Below, in pieces: positions 42,374 through 51,480 of a stretch of DNA of 64,000 bases (the first letter of the stretch is position 1; every line of letters starts with the position of its first letter). The DNA is from Cyclobacteriaceae bacterium (GTDB lineage: Bacteria; Bacteroidota; Bacteroidia; Cytophagales; Cyclobacteriaceae), in contig JAEUUI010000028.1 in the NCBI GenBank assembly GCA_016786585.1, positions 1 through 64,000 on the forward strand, read 5' to 3'. The notes beneath the pieces are model-generated. The model searched no databases and had not been told where the DNA came from. It saw only the letters and a program-made list of their open reading frames with translations. The position numbers and the translations under genes were made by a program.

Positions 42374-43714
42374 TTAGATACCTGTGTATGTGAAAGGATT
42401 TACTGATCTTAACCGTTCTTTCACAGTTGCAGATACATCAAGCGTATTGATAAATTCTTCAAAGTCCTGCTTAGTAACCCGCTCATTTTTCCGCGTAAGC
42501 GACTTTAATGCCTCATACGGATTAGGGTAATTTTCCCTGCGAAGAATGGTTTGAATCGCTTCAGCAACTACAGCCCAATTATCTTCTAGGTCTTTATCGA
42601 TGGCTGCTTTGTTTAACTCTAATTTACCGATTCCTTTTTCCAACGATTTAAGGGCAAGGAATGTATGCGCCAGCGGAACCCCAATGTTTCTGAGTACGGT
42701 TGAATCAGTCAAGTCGCGTTGCAGGCGAGAGATCGGAAGCTTGGCAGAAAGATGTTCGAATATTGCATTTGCGAAACCAAGGTTTCCTTCCGCGTTTTCA
42801 AAATCAATTGGATTAACCTTATGCGGCATGGCTGATGAACCGATCTCGCCAGCTTTTATTTTTTGCTTGAAATAATTCATCGAAATGTATTGCCATACAT
42901 CGCGGCTGAAATCAATCAGAATGGTGTTGATGCGTTTCAGACCATCGAACAGCGCAGCAAGATTGTCGTAGTGCTCAATCTGTGTGGTAGGATGACTGCG
43001 CGACAGCCCCAGATTCTTCTGTACGAAATTGTCACCAAATTTTTTCCAGTCAATTTCCGGATATGCTACATGATGTGCATTGAAGTTACCCGTTGCTCCT
43101 CCAAACTTCGCGGAGTACGGTACGGCTGTTAGTAACTCAAGCTGTTTACTGATCCGCTCAGCAAATACGTGAATTTCTTTTCCAAGCCGGGTAGGAGATG
43201 CCGGTTGCCCATGTGTTCGCGCAAGCATCGCAATATCTTTCCATTGATTGGCCAGGTTACTCAGCGAGTCTGCTTGGTTCTTAATCGCAGGAAGCATCGC
43301 TGCATCCATGAATTCCTTCAGCGAAAGCGGAATGGCTGTGTTGTTTACATCCTGTGATGTTAACCCGAAATGGATAAATTCTTTAACGCTGCTTAGCCCC
43401 AGTTCGTCAAATTTATTCTTTAGAAAATACTCAACTGCTTTAACATCATGGTTGGTAGTCTTTTCTATTTCTTTAATCGCGAGCGCGTCTTGCTCGGAAA
43501 GATTTTCATATAAGCTTCGCAGGGCCTGAGTATGCTTGCCGGCCACGCTTTTGAGTTCTGGCAAGGTGTCTGCCAATGCCAGGAAATACTCAACCTCCAC
43601 GCGAACGCGGTAACGTATTAGTCCGAACTCCGAGAAGTAAGGCGCAAGCGTTTGGGTGGCTGAAAAATAGCGGCCATCGATGGGAGCGATGGCGTTGAGC
43701 GTGTTTAGCTGCAC
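42374..43714 (-). CDS. purB: adenylosuccinate lyase
   Basis: 446 residues from a GTG at 43714 (VQLNTLNAIAPIDGRY). A TTG ten codons earlier would add residues not expected in the family. Fumarase/aspartase superfamily features: HDVKAVEYFLK, TSQDVNNTA, ARTHGQPASPTRLGKE, the signature GSSAMPHKVNPIDFENAEGN with the flexible catalytic loop, and the tail LTRKNERVTKQDFEEFI. It acts twice in purine synthesis, forming AICAR and AMP with release of fumarate. Divergent from the reductase gene. Confidence 0.95.
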   Translation of the reverse strand: MQLNTLNAIAPIDGRYFSATQTLAPYFSEFGLIRYRVRVEVEYFLALADTLPELKSVAGKHTQALRSLYENLSEQDALAIKEIEKTTNHDVKAVEYFLKNKFDELGLSSVKEFIHFGLTSQDVNNTAIPLSLKEFMDAAMLPAIKNQADSLSNLANQWKDIAMLARTHGQPASPTRLGKEIHVFAERISKQLELLTAVPYSAKFGGATGNFNAHHVAYPEIDWKKFGDNFVQKNLGLSRSHPTTQIEHYDNLAALFDGLKRINTILIDFSRDVWQYISMNYFKQKIKAGEIGSSAMPHKVNPIDFENAEGNLGFANAIFEHLSAKLPISRLQRDLTDSTVLRNIGVPLAHTFLALKSLEKGIGKLELNKAAIDKDLEDNWAVVAEAIQTILRRENYPNPYEALKSLTRKNERVTKQDFEEFINTLDVSATVKERLRSVNPFTYTGI

Positions 43715-43751
43715 GGTATGACTGTTAAGCTGTAAAAATAACAAAAAACGC

Positions 43752-43759
43752 TACTTTTG
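43752..43759 (+). promoter_or_regulatory. -7 box for the 2Fe-2S reductase gene
   Basis: TACTTTTG is a perfect match to TAnnTTTG, 60 bp before the ATG at 43820. No TTG stands at the usual 19-21 bp distance upstream. It argues against the longer reading frame that begins inside it at 43757. Confidence 0.45.
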
Positions 43760-43819
43760 CGACCAATCCGAAAACCTGTTTCGGTAAAATACTGTTATAG
43801 AGCAAATACGGCACTGATC

Positions 43820-44950
43820 ATGGCATTTGGACTTTTTAAGAAGAAAGAAAATACTCCGGCAGCTTCCAATAAAACGGAATCGCGCGGCCCGCACTATTAC
43901 GATCTTGCGGTAAAAAACATCATTAACGAAACAAAGGATGCCATCACAATCGTGTTTGAACATCCGGCTGAAAAAGTTAATTATAAGTCCGGGCAGTTTC
44001 TTACGCTGATTATTCCGATCCAGGGCAAAGAAGTTCGCAGAGCGTACTCACTGTGTTCGTCTCCGTTTACCGATAGCGACCTGGCAGTTACTGTAAAACG
44101 TGTTGATAAAGGATTGATGTCGAACTGGCTTCCCGATAACCTGAAAGCAGGAAGTAAGGTGAAGGTGATGGAGCCCATGGGTCAGTTCACGACAGAATTT
44201 AAAACAGATAACAAGCGGCACCTGATTATGTTTGCCGGTGGATCGGGAATTACTCCAATGATGTCGATCATTAAAAGCACACTTACCCAGGAACCTAACA
44301 GCATCTGTTCGCTCATTTATTGTAACCGCGACATCGACAGTATTATTTTTAAAGATGCGTTTGATCAGCTTCAGACAACCTACGAAGGACGCCTTCATGT
44401 GATTCATGTGTTGGATAACGCTCCAATGAATTGGCAGGGATATTCAGGTTTGCTGAACCCTGAAATGCTGAAGAAATTATTCGAACGCATTCCGGAATGG
44501 GGAATTGATAACTCCACGTACCTGATGTGTGGACCTGAGGGAATGATGAAGAACGTAGAGACACTGCTTGAACAGCACTCGATCCCAAAAGAGAAAGTAT
44601 TTAAAGAGAGTTTTGTACAAGGCACAATCGACAAAGATTCAAAAGCAGAATCTGCTGCTACCGACAACGAACTCAAAACCCGCGAAGTAACAATCCGGTA
44701 CGATGGTCAGGAATACAAAGTGTCCGTTCCACCTAACAGCACCATTTTGGAAACCGCACTCGACCAGGGGATAGATTTGCCATACAGTTGCCAGAGCGGT
44801 TTGTGTACAGCTTGCCGCGGTAAAGCACTGTCGGGTAAAGTTAAACTCGATGAAGAAGAAGGCTTGTCACAATCCGAACGCAACGAGGGTTATGTACTCA
44901 CGTGTGTTGGCCATCCGCTGACGGATGATGTTGTGATTGAAATCGGTTAA
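43820..44950 (+). CDS. flavin reductase with C-terminal 2Fe-2S ferredoxin domain (PaaE-like)
   Basis: 376 residues from the ATG at 43820. An FAD-binding barrel (KSGQFLTLIIPIQGKEVRRAYSLCSSP, about 50-77, with RxYS), an NAD(P)-binding part (MFAGGSGITPMMSII; YLMCGPEGMM), then a plant-type 2Fe-2S domain with CQSGLCTACRGK and a distant fourth Cys in VLTCVGHP. It resembles the reductase of phenylacetyl-CoA epoxidase and other ferredoxin-NAD(P)H reductases of oxygenases, but no oxygenase gene is near. The electron acceptor is unknown. Its stop codon overlaps the convergent hydrolase gene's stop. Confidence 0.9.
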   Translation: MAFGLFKKKENTPAASNKTESRGPHYYDLAVKNIINETKDAITIVFEHPAEKVNYKSGQFLTLIIPIQGKEVRRAYSLCSSPFTDSDLAVTVKRVDKGLMSNWLPDNLKAGSKVKVMEPMGQFTTEFKTDNKRHLIMFAGGSGITPMMSIIKSTLTQEPNSICSLIYCNRDIDSIIFKDAFDQLQTTYEGRLHVIHVLDNAPMNWQGYSGLLNPEMLKKLFERIPEWGIDNSTYLMCGPEGMMKNVETLLEQHSIPKEKVFKESFVQGTIDKDSKAESAATDNELKTREVTIRYDGQEYKVSVPPNSTILETALDQGIDLPYSCQSGLCTACRGKALSGKVKLDEEEGLSQSERNEGYVLTCVGHPLTDDVVIEIG

Positions 44951-46035
44951 TCGAGCCAGTTCACTTTCTTCAGCGCTTCCAGAACTTTTTCGCGTTTCGG
45001 TTCCTGCTGTACCGGAACGTTGCACAGCATCACGTAAATAATTCCTTTTGACGGAATGCTTACGTAATCGCAATAAAAGCCGCCTTGTGTGCCGGTGTGT
45101 GAGATCATCTTAGAACCATCAATTGTGTCAATAAACCAGCTGTAACCGATAAATGGTCTTTCAGGACTGGTCCAGTTCGGATACTGGGTAACAGTTCTCG
45201 AGCGATCAATCATTTCTTTTGTAAGAAAAGCGGTCCGCTGGATCGCTTGTTCATACCTGACTAATTCTTCCGCTGAACTCCACACGCCTCCGTTTCCCGC
45301 GGCAGGGAAGGTTGGCTCTTCTCCATAATCTTTCTCGATGAAACCGGAAGGCGTTCGTAAATACGCATGCGATACACCCGTTTCCGGGAATGATCCATCA
45401 GTGATAACACTCGACTTCATTCCGGCCGGGTCAAAAATTCTTTCTTTGACAACTTCCTGCCATTTACGACCGGTAACTTTTTCGATGATGAGCGCCAATC
45501 CGTTAAACGCTGGGTTCGAATACTCATATCTGCTTCCCGGTTCGAACAACAGCGAGTCGTTACGTTTTATGGTTGCAAAATTTTCTCCATCCTTTGCGGT
45601 GATCAGGTAGGCGCTATCGAGGTGCTGCCTGCGGTTGTCAGGCAACCCGGAAGTATGTGTCAGCAAATGATGAATCCGGATTTTTTTGGCAAGCTCCGGG
45701 TTCCTGAAATCGGGAAAGTATTTGTACAGACTGTCATTCAGCGAAAGCTTGCCTTCCAGCGCCAGTGATAAAATCGTGTTCGATACAAATGTCTTGGAGA
45801 TCGATCCCGTGTTAAAAAGCGTACGGGTTGTTATTTTTTCTTTGGTAGTTAAATCTGCCAGACCCCAGGCTTTAGAAAAGACAACCGAATCATTCTTAAT
45901 AATCATCACCACCCCGCCAGGTTTGGTGTCTTTAAACTCCGGTTGGAAAATCTGATCGATGTCGCGTTCGAAGCCGGATTGTTGATTACATGAAGACACT
46001 GCAACAACGATGAGCAGGAAGAATAACTTTTTCAT
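44947..46035 (-). CDS. serine hydrolase lipoprotein (class C beta-lactamase-like)
   Basis: 362 residues. Lipoprotein signal MKKLFFLLIVVAVSSC. The beta-lactamase/DD-peptidase fold motifs are visible: SISK (SxxK with the catalytic Ser and Lys, about 80-83), YSN (YxN motif, about residue 169) and a late HTGTQGG near 317, replacing KTG. Substrate is unknown: relatives include esterases, D-aminopeptidases and lactamases. It starts within 4 bases of the CDF transporter end, on the same strand, so the two may be co-transcribed. Confidence 0.87.
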   Translation of the reverse strand: MKKLFFLLIVVAVSSCNQQSGFERDIDQIFQPEFKDTKPGGVVMIIKNDSVVFSKAWGLADLTTKEKITTRTLFNTGSISKTFVSNTILSLALEGKLSLNDSLYKYFPDFRNPELAKKIRIHHLLTHTSGLPDNRRQHLDSAYLITAKDGENFATIKRNDSLLFEPGSRYEYSNPAFNGLALIIEKVTGRKWQEVVKERIFDPAGMKSSVITDGSFPETGVSHAYLRTPSGFIEKDYGEEPTFPAAGNGGVWSSAEELVRYEQAIQRTAFLTKEMIDRSRTVTQYPNWTSPERPFIGYSWFIDTIDGSKMISHTGTQGGFYCDYVSIPSKGIIYVMLCNVPVQQEPKREKVLEALKKVNWLD

Positions 46036-47027
46036 TCGGGAGTGGAAATGTTATGTTTTTGATTGGTTGAAATATTTTCAACTGTCCATGTAATTTTTCG
46101 TTCCTGGGCATGCTGGCGAACCATACAGTCGTGCTTGCTGCAAATCCGGCATTGAAATTCAAGGCATCCGTCAGAATGCACAAACAATTCAAGCGATTCA
46201 CCAAAGTCTTTCCGGATCAGTAAAGCAAGTTCGTCAATCTCGTTGTGTGCTTCATGCACATTGAAGTACCAGGGAACGGTCAGGTGCGCATCTAAATGTA
46301 ATGTACTTCCGTACTTGATAATTCTCAGGTTGTGCAGATCCATCCAGTTTACCCTCCGGTTCTCGTTGAGCACGCTCACCATTTTTTTCAGGAGTGCGCG
46401 GTCCGATTCGTCCATGATCCCGGCAACGGAGCTACGGACGATTTTATAGCCTGTATACAGAATTACGAAACTAAACAGGATGGCGACTGCACTGTCGAGC
46501 CACAAAATGTCTGTGAAATAAATCACGGCAAGTCCTGCTAATACACCAAGTGTTGAATACGTGTCAGACTTTAAGTGTTTACCGCTGGCTACGAGCGCAA
46601 GGGAATTGTTTTTTGTACCAATGCGAACGCAAATTTTACCCAATACAAAGTTCAGGACGGCAGTAATGGTGATTAGCAAAATCCCATAATCCAATTCCTG
46701 AAGGGGGTGCGGATTTAACAGATGATTGATGGCGGTGTAGAGAATGGCAATTCCCGCTATCACAATCATCGTTCCTTCCACTGCGGCAGAAACAAACTCA
46801 ATTTTTCCGTGACCGTATGGATGGTCTTCGTCTTTCGGTTTTGCAGAAAGGTACAGGCTGTACAATCCGAAAAAACCAGCCACTACGTTTACAATTCCCT
46901 CCAGCGCATCGGTAAGAATTGCTACAGAGCCGGTCAGGAAATATGCAATCACTTTCGTGATCAACAGCAACACTGATAATGCTGCTACCCAGGTTTGTAT
47001 CCGGATATTTTGTTTTGCTGCTTCCAA
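46032..47027 (-). CDS. cation diffusion facilitator (CDF) transporter with Cys-rich tail
   Basis: About 331 residues from a TTG at 47027, chosen because the only ATG (47090) would overlap the upstream gene by 61 bases. Six membrane helices of the CDF family: TGSVAILTDALEGIVNVVAGF (helix 2), KPKDEDHPYGHGKIEFVSA (family signature loop), and LWLDSAVAILFSF (helix 5). The cytoplasmic domain includes LHLDAHLTVPW. The tail holds CLEFQCRICSKHDC, four cysteines plus His, which can bind a metal. CDF proteins export divalent metals against protons. Metal is not determined. Confidence 0.88.
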   Translation of the reverse strand: MEAAKQNIRIQTWVAALSVLLLITKVIAYFLTGSVAILTDALEGIVNVVAGFFGLYSLYLSAKPKDEDHPYGHGKIEFVSAAVEGTMIVIAGIAILYTAINHLLNPHPLQELDYGILLITITAVLNFVLGKICVRIGTKNNSLALVASGKHLKSDTYSTLGVLAGLAVIYFTDILWLDSAVAILFSFVILYTGYKIVRSSVAGIMDESDRALLKKMVSVLNENRRVNWMDLHNLRIIKYGSTLHLDAHLTVPWYFNVHEAHNEIDELALLIRKDFGESLELFVHSDGCLEFQCRICSKHDCMVRQHAQERKITWTVENISTNQKHNISTPE

Positions 47028-47029
47028 TG

Positions 47030-47290
47030 TTAAAGGTTCTTTTTTCTCTGCACCAGCCTGACGATAGCCGGGATGGCGATAATCACCCACACAATGTTTA
47101 AAAACGTATTAGCATAGGTCTTGTAAAAAATAGTATAAGCAATCAGGCAAATCCCGCTTACAAGATTGAGTATCAAAAAAGTGTAGGAGTCGGATTTAAT
47201 CTTCTGATAGCTATTTAAACCGTAAGCAAGTAACAGGCCAAGCGACCCACCCCATCCGATGATGTCGAAGAGCAGCTTATAATCCTCCAT
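47030..47290 (-). CDS. small membrane protein (CBU_0592-like)
   Basis: 86 residues with three hydrophobic helices: DIIGWGGSLGLLLAYGLN, YTFLILNLVSGICLIAYTIFY and FLNIVWVIIAIPAIVRLV, with SYQKIKSDS between the first two. The pattern resembles the CBU_0592-like family of small membrane proteins, which have no known function. The ATG overlaps the stop of the SMP-30-like gene (ATGA), and the CDF transporter follows 3 bases later, so the genes are translationally linked. Confidence 0.75.
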   Translation of the reverse strand: MEDYKLLFDIIGWGGSLGLLLAYGLNSYQKIKSDSYTFLILNLVSGICLIAYTIFYKTYANTFLNIVWVIIAIPAIVRLVQRKKNL

Positions 47291-48285
47291 CAGTTGCGAA
47301 GTTTCACTCGTAGAATATAGAAGTCAGCTGTCAGGAACAGAGTTTTCTCATCGGATGACAGTGCACAGTTCGACACCGGTACTCCGTTTATGCGGATTCT
47401 TCCCAACACTTTGCCATCACCATTGAATATCCATACGCCACCCGGTCCTGATGCAAAAATGGTATTGTTACTGTCTACTTTCAATCCGTCAGGCAAGCCC
47501 ATTTCTGTTTTGGCGTTTTCGGTAACATCGTAAAACACCCGTGCGTTTGTAACGGAATCATCTTCCGTTAAATCAAATGCATACCAGGCTGCCTTTCCTG
47601 AGTCGGAGTTTGCCACGATCAATGTTTTTTTATTCCGTAAAAAAGCGATTCCATTGGGGCGTGTAAGTGAATCGGTTATCAGTTTTACATCCCCTTCTGC
47701 AGGAGCAACGTAAACCCCCTGAAACGGAATTTCTTTTGATGCGTCCTCTTCTTGTTTGGCAAGGCCGTATGGCGGATCGGTAAAATAAAAATTGTAGTTG
47801 TAAAACGTTGCATCGTTCGGGCTGTTGAACCGTTTGCCCTGGTATTTATCGGCAATGCTGGTGAAGTCTGCTTTTGGCTGGTCGATCGGGGCATTCATGA
47901 TCGCAAGTCTGCGATCACCATGCTGACACAAGATTAAATTTTCTTCATCGTCTAACAGCAAACCGTTTGAACCAGGCTCCGGACTGTTGCTGGTCGTGCC
48001 CATAAATCCGGAAGGCGTGAGGTAAACTTTCGCGCCATCTTTTTCCGTCCACTGATAGATGGTATTTTTTGGCACATCTGAAAAGAGCAGCATATTCTTT
48101 GAACCAACCCAAAGCGGACCTTCACTCCAGTCGTAACCCTCGGCAATAATGTCGATCGTTGCATCGGCTGATACAATGCTGTCAAATGCCGGATCGATTC
48201 GTTCGAAGGTTCCCATCGATTGTTGTTCTTGTTTGCCACATGCTGCCAGAGCCAACAGCAGCACAACTAAATACCGAAGTTTCAT
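47290..48285 (-). CDS. SMP-30/gluconolactonase-like lipoprotein
   Basis: 331 residues. Lipoprotein signal MKLRYLVVLLLALAAC. A beta-propeller of the SMP-30/LRE type: EGYDWSEGPLWV (first metal-ligand region), PEPGSNGLLLDDEENLILCQHGDRR, FNSPNDATFYNYNFYFTDPPYGL (Asn-Asp pair), and RPNGIAFLRNKKTLIVANSD; then MGLPDGLKVDSNNTIFASGPGGVWIF. The family hydrolyses sugar lactones with a divalent cation. Here it is lipid-anchored in the periplasm, substrate unknown. Confidence 0.88.
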   Translation of the reverse strand: MKLRYLVVLLLALAACGKQEQQSMGTFERIDPAFDSIVSADATIDIIAEGYDWSEGPLWVGSKNMLLFSDVPKNTIYQWTEKDGAKVYLTPSGFMGTTSNSPEPGSNGLLLDDEENLILCQHGDRRLAIMNAPIDQPKADFTSIADKYQGKRFNSPNDATFYNYNFYFTDPPYGLAKQEEDASKEIPFQGVYVAPAEGDVKLITDSLTRPNGIAFLRNKKTLIVANSDSGKAAWYAFDLTEDDSVTNARVFYDVTENAKTEMGLPDGLKVDSNNTIFASGPGGVWIFNGDGKVLGRIRINGVPVSNCALSSDEKTLFLTADFYILRVKLRN

Positions 48286-48318
48286 AAGGTTTGGTTTTGG
48301 GTCGTTAAAGATAGCAGA

Positions 48319-49443
48319 TCAGGCCAGTAATTTCTGGTACACGCGGTAGCGTTTACGAATCACTCCACCGAGTTTTTCGCATTCCGCCCGCATGATCAGG
48401 TTCTTTTCTAGGATGAGGTGACTATCCATCACCTGCAGGTTGCGTTTTCGTGCCGATTCAATTAACGCTTTCCCCATCAGCACATTCAATCCCTTGCCGC
48501 GATAAGACGGCTTGATTGCACCCAGCAGCAGGTTAAGTTGATTGGTCTTTTTCATGGACGACAGAATATGAATGAACCCGAAAGGAAATAACCTGCCCTT
48601 TGCTTTTTGAATGCCTGCGCTCATGTCGGGCATTGATACGACAAAGGCAACCATTTCTCCGGCAGTGTTGAGAACTACTTTAACAAGTTCGGGTGCGAGC
48701 ACGGGAAGATATTGAGCGGCAAACTTCTTCATTTCTTCTTCCGTCATCGGTACGAAACCAAAGAGGGGAGCATACGTTTCGTTTACCAGTCGGAATAAAG
48801 GAACAATAAACGGCTTGAGCTGCGACTTCTTTGTGAATTCAACCAGGCGTACATTCTTGTTCGCACTGACCCGGCCGAATATTTTTTGATACACGGATGG
48901 CAATGTTTCCGGAACCGGCATTTGATAGGATACACAATCAAGTTCTTTCTGATACCCCTCTTTTTCAACCAGTATCTGCAGGTATGCGGGGTTGGTGGGT
49001 GTTGCGATCACGGGTAATAAGTCCAGCCCTTCAATTTGCAGGCCTTGTGGATCTTTGTCCGAAAAGCCGTACGGCCCGATAAGCTTATCCATGCCACGAG
49101 CCTTCGCCCAGTGTTCGATGTATTCAATCAACGCATGTGCTACCGGTTGATCGTTGATGCAGTCCAGCGCAAAGAAGCGTGCCGTTTGTTCGTGGTGGTC
49201 GCGGTTGTATTTATGGTTTATGATGCCCATGATCCGGCCAACAGGCTTATTCAGATCATAAACGAGTACGCGGATTACATCAGAATATTCTAGTGCCTTG
49301 TTTTGCTTCGGATTGTGAAAGTTCCATTCATCCGAATACATGGGCGGAACCCATCGGCTATCATCTTTGTAAATTTTTTCCGGGAGGAAAATAAATTCTT
49401 TTAGCAGCGTCTGTGAATCAACGACTTTTAAAACAATGTTCAT
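48319..49443 (-). CDS. GNAT-like acetyltransferase family protein
   Basis: 374 residues. The N-terminal half has FIFLPEKIYKDDSRWVPPMYSDE and PVGRIMGIINHKYN, then GPYGFSDKDPQGLQIEGL and FVSMPD-type strands. The C-terminal part reads KPSYRGKGLNVLMGKALIESARKRNLQ, which looks like the acetyl-CoA pyrophosphate-binding motif (RGKGLG-like) of GNAT enzymes. The protein matches the conserved bacterial group of about 370-380 residues whose substrate is not known. No signal peptide, so cytoplasmic. A single gene, divergent from the M1 peptidase. Confidence 0.78.
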   Translation of the reverse strand: MNIVLKVVDSQTLLKEFIFLPEKIYKDDSRWVPPMYSDEWNFHNPKQNKALEYSDVIRVLVYDLNKPVGRIMGIINHKYNRDHHEQTARFFALDCINDQPVAHALIEYIEHWAKARGMDKLIGPYGFSDKDPQGLQIEGLDLLPVIATPTNPAYLQILVEKEGYQKELDCVSYQMPVPETLPSVYQKIFGRVSANKNVRLVEFTKKSQLKPFIVPLFRLVNETYAPLFGFVPMTEEEMKKFAAQYLPVLAPELVKVVLNTAGEMVAFVVSMPDMSAGIQKAKGRLFPFGFIHILSSMKKTNQLNLLLGAIKPSYRGKGLNVLMGKALIESARKRNLQVMDSHLILEKNLIMRAECEKLGGVIRKRYRVYQKLLA

Positions 49444-49553
49444 GAGCAGAAAACCAACGCATAAAAATGAATTTTTTTAATGAGGTTTTAATACCGGAAG
49501 ATCATTCTGTTTGCGCAGATTTATTAGTAACTAGCTGGTTCAAAACTAACCGC

Positions 49554-51425
49554 ATGAAAATCAGACTAATTCTCATCGCTATGGCTTTCACCAGCATGGC
49601 TGTAGCACAAACGGGCAAGCTTTATACGCCCCTTGAATTTCAAAAGGCTTATAAAAACAAGACCCGTAATGCCGATGGTTCGGTGCCTGCCGGCTACTGG
49701 CAAAATAAATCCGATTACAAATTGAAGGCAAAAGTTGATCCGGCTACGAAAAAACTCGAAGGTGAGGGAACAATCACATACTATAACAACAGTCGCGATT
49801 CACTCACACAGATTGTGTTTCACACGTACCCGGACTATTACAAAGAAGGATCGAAGCGGGCAGGTTTTTTTGCGGGCAGCAATTACCTGAAAAATGAAGG
49901 AATGGTGATCACGAAATTGATCGTGAACGGGGAAACCATTTCGATGACTCCTTCCCGCAGGGTAAACTACAGCGGTTCGAACTATTCGATTCGTTTGGCG
50001 AAAAAACTTGCGCCCAGCGCTTCGGTTAAGATCGAAGTGAACTGGAATTACACCATTCCCGGCAAAGGGTTCGAACGCAGCGGTGCAATCGACAGTACTT
50101 CCATGTTTGTGGCGTATTGGTATCCGGAAATGTCCGTATGCGATGATATCTACGGCTGGGACCGCGTTGTGTACGATGCAGCAACGGAATTTTATCACGA
50201 CTATTCGAACTACGAAGTTGAGGTGACAGCTCCCGATAATTTTATTGTGTGGGCATCTGTTGCAGCGAACAATCCTGCTGAGGTGTATTCAAAAACCATT
50301 CAGGATCGCATCGCGAAAGCGAAGAAGAGCAAAGAGCCTGTTGCAATCTACACAGCAGCTGATTTCAATAAGGGCAAAGGAAAAACAACAACCTGGAAAT
50401 ATACCGCCAATGATTATCCGGATTTTGCGTTTGCATTGAGCGATCATTTTGTGTGGGAAGCGGCCACATATAAAGATTCTTTTGGTGAATACTTCATCAA
50501 TTCGGCATATCCGGTTGAACACAAAGAATTTGCAGTAGTGATCAAAACCATTGCGCGCTCAATCGAAATTTTCCATACCAAGTTTCCGGTGCAGGCATTT
50601 CCGTTTAAAAACTTTACAATCTTCAATGGTTTGGAAGGCGGAGGAATGGAATTCCCGGGCATGGCCAACGATGAAGGAATTCCGGGCGAGATGATGTCGC
50701 AATGGATGGGCAAGAAGGTTGATGACTTCGAAGCAAATCTTGGTCTTTCACTTCACGAGATGTGCCACATGTATTTTCCGTTTATGATGGGCATCAACGA
50801 GAAGAAATATGCGTGGATGGATGAAGGTATGGCAAGCTTCAGCGAGTATTTTTTGTCGGATGATAATGATAGCCCGTATGAATTTGATTCTCCAAACCTC
50901 GGCTCATTGAGTCTCGCACCGGTTATGGTTCCGAGTCACCTTCTGGCGAACAGCGGAACAAACTCATACACCATCGGATCGATGTCATACATTTCGCTGT
51001 ATCAGCTTTTAGGTAAAGATTTATTTTTGAAGTGTTTGGGTGCATACATGAACGACTGGAAACACAAGCACCCGACTCCGTATGATTTTATGAACACGTT
51101 TAATCGTGTATCCGGAAAAGATTTGAACTGGTTCTGGAAGCAATGGTATTTCGATTGGGGTTACATGGACCTTGCGCTTACCGATTATTCACAAAATACA
51201 GTTACTGTGGAGAATCTGGGCGGACGGCCGATGGCGGCAAACCTGGTGATTACGTTTTCGGATGATACCAAAGCCAGTGAAGCAATAAACACTTCGGTTT
51301 GGAAAGAGGGAACAGTTTATAAGTACAAAGTTAATGGGGGCAAAGAAGTAAAAAGCATCCGCTTAACGATTGAAGGTGGGGTAGACGCAGTTGGATCGAA
51401 CAACAGCTGGCCAGCAAAAAAATAA
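49554..51425 (+). CDS. M1-family zinc metallopeptidase, secreted
   Basis: 623 residues from the ATG at 49554, giving the signal peptide MKIRLILIAMAFTSMAVAQ. The catalytic zinc site is HEMCH (HExxH) followed 18 residues later by Glu in MDEGMASFSEY, as in gluzincins. The substrate loop GGMEFPGM takes the place of the classic GAMEN motif. An N-terminal beta domain (about 30-270) precedes the catalytic domain, and a small beta domain follows. It cuts amino acids from peptide N-termini outside the cytoplasm. It is followed by a strong terminator. Confidence 0.92.
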   Translation: MKIRLILIAMAFTSMAVAQTGKLYTPLEFQKAYKNKTRNADGSVPAGYWQNKSDYKLKAKVDPATKKLEGEGTITYYNNSRDSLTQIVFHTYPDYYKEGSKRAGFFAGSNYLKNEGMVITKLIVNGETISMTPSRRVNYSGSNYSIRLAKKLAPSASVKIEVNWNYTIPGKGFERSGAIDSTSMFVAYWYPEMSVCDDIYGWDRVVYDAATEFYHDYSNYEVEVTAPDNFIVWASVAANNPAEVYSKTIQDRIAKAKKSKEPVAIYTAADFNKGKGKTTTWKYTANDYPDFAFALSDHFVWEAATYKDSFGEYFINSAYPVEHKEFAVVIKTIARSIEIFHTKFPVQAFPFKNFTIFNGLEGGGMEFPGMANDEGIPGEMMSQWMGKKVDDFEANLGLSLHEMCHMYFPFMMGINEKKYAWMDEGMASFSEYFLSDDNDSPYEFDSPNLGSLSLAPVMVPSHLLANSGTNSYTIGSMSYISLYQLLGKDLFLKCLGAYMNDWKHKHPTPYDFMNTFNRVSGKDLNWFWKQWYFDWGYMDLALTDYSQNTVTVENLGGRPMAANLVITFSDDTKASEAINTSVWKEGTVYKYKVNGGKEVKSIRLTIEGGVDAVGSNNSWPAKK

Positions 51426-51448
51426 TAAACAAAAACAGTCTAATTTTC

Positions 51449-51480
51449 AGAGATGCCTAAAACGGGCATCTCTATTTTTT
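51449..51480. terminator. bidirectional intrinsic terminator
   Basis: AGAGATGCC (51449-51457) pairs perfectly with GGCATCTCT (51465-51473) around TAAAACG. ATTTTTT follows on the plus strand, and a T/A-rich stretch lies on the other side. It separates the convergent M1 peptidase gene and the membrane-protein gene, whose stop codon it overlaps. Confidence 0.85.
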
